Assembly: GCA_947501105.1 (NCBI GenBank)
Contig: CANMUP010000002.1
Coordinates: 806,001 to 870,000 of the forward strand
Source of the DNA: an uncultured Flaviramulus sp.
GTDB taxonomy: Bacteria; Bacteroidota; Bacteroidia; Flavobacteriales; Flavobacteriaceae
Direction: 5' to 3'
DNA: 64,000 nucleotides
Shown here: positions 63,668 to 64,000 of the stretch, in pieces
Position numbering within the stretch: position 1 is the first letter of the stretch
Layout of the letters: each line of letters starts with the position of its first letter
The notes under the pieces: model-generated
Told to the model about the DNA's origin: nothing
The model's database searches: none
The model's input: the letters and a program-made list of their open reading frames with translations, nothing else
Made by a program: the position numbers and the translations under genes

Positions 63668-64000
63668 AACCGCTTCAAAATTTTTACCTTCTAGAACTAC
63701 ATTAACATGTTCGTGTAAAGATGTTGATAAAGAAATTCCTTTAAAATCTGCTTTTACAGGATACTTTTTATGATTTCTATTTACTAAAACCGCTGTTTTA
63801 AATTGTTTTAAAGGTACGTTTAAAAAGTGTTTTACTCCATAAATTAGTGTAGTACCAGAGTTTAAAACATCATCAATTAAAATCAGAGATTTGTTTTTAT
63901 AATCATTAGCTGTAATAGACGTTTTAATTTCTGATGAAGGATTCTTTTTGTCTATACTAACTTTACAAAGTACAGGATTAATATCTGATATTTTACTAAG
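63659..64000 (-). CDS. Phosphoribosyltransferase (partial)
   Basis: The minus-strand frame is open to the window edge, so the N-terminus is missing. The visible 113 residues include the PRPP-binding motif LILIDDVLNSGTTLIYG. The remaining strands and the C-terminal end (HVNVVLEGKNFEAVLE) fit a PyrR- or hypoxanthine-type phosphoribosyltransferase. It transfers a phosphoribosyl group to a base, or acts as a regulator if PyrR-like. It is a chromosomal gene next to aroK. Confidence 0.88.
   Translation of the reverse strand, partial: LSKISDINPVLCKVSIDKKNPSSEIKTSITANDYKNKSLILIDDVLNSGTTLIYGVKHFLNVPLKQFKTAVLVNRNHKKYPVKADFKGISLSTSLHEHVNVVLEGKNFEAVLE

Noticed and set aside
1-64000. CRISPR array, rRNA genes or insertion sequences
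   Set aside because: No repeat-spacer pattern, rRNA-like sequence or transposase gene was seen in any part of the window.

Overview
The window looks like a marine member of the Flavobacteriaceae (Bacteroidota). The DNA is AT-rich, several promoters fit the Bacteroidetes TAnnTTTG form, and the genes include SusC/SusD proteins, RteC and Bacteroidetes-type tra genes, S1 sulfatases and a possible type IX secretion (T9SS) sorting domain. The identification rests on gene families read by eye, since no search could be run.

Positions 1-15241 are a polysaccharide-degradation block, all on the + strand: a partial sulfatase, a small membrane protein, a PhoD-like phosphatase lipoprotein, a DUF3472-type lipoprotein, a GH2 beta-galactosidase, a sulfatase lipoprotein, a GH95 enzyme and a third sulfatase. 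The set suits a sulfated, fucose- or galactose-containing algal glycan. No SusC/SusD pair lies inside the block, so it is probably the edge of a larger locus. The gaps between genes hold gene debris.

From about 15.6-16.3 kb to the tRNA-Lys at 62.9 kb lies an integrative and conjugative element (ICE). Its left part carries ssb, radC, an oriT-like region, a BfmA-type mobilization protein, a MobB relaxase and a VirD4-like coupling protein. Next is an SOS mutagenesis module: an exonuclease/GIY-YIG fusion, an S24 repressor, a Y-family polymerase, a DnaE polymerase and an SRAP protein. It is bounded by an intact small gene and a 135-bp degenerate direct copy of that gene's 3' end.

The next cargo is hsdM-hsdS-(PrrC-like)-hsdR-nuclease, in the same gene order as the E. 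coli prr locus. The third gene has the Arg/Glu/His triad of the PrrC anticodon nuclease with the same spacing. After that come a SusC/SusD/TlpA nutrient-uptake unit and a cluster of a small DUF6520 peptide, a MauE/DoxX membrane protein, an AraC regulator with a PAS-like region, a STAS-like protein and a PLP-enzyme/GNAT fusion. A 28-bp operator-like motif recurs at three places in the ICE, two of them in this cluster.

The right part of the ICE has RteC, an excisionase-like protein, a winged-helix-like protein, a DnaC-like ATPase, HipBA (its promoter lies inside an 18-bp inverted repeat), a murein amidase, a compact traEFGIJKMN operon and a tyrosine integrase beside tRNA-Lys(UUU). Beyond the tRNA the chromosome resumes with aroK and a partial phosphoribosyltransferase gene. 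No convincing exact att duplication was found, so the left end of the ICE is approximate.
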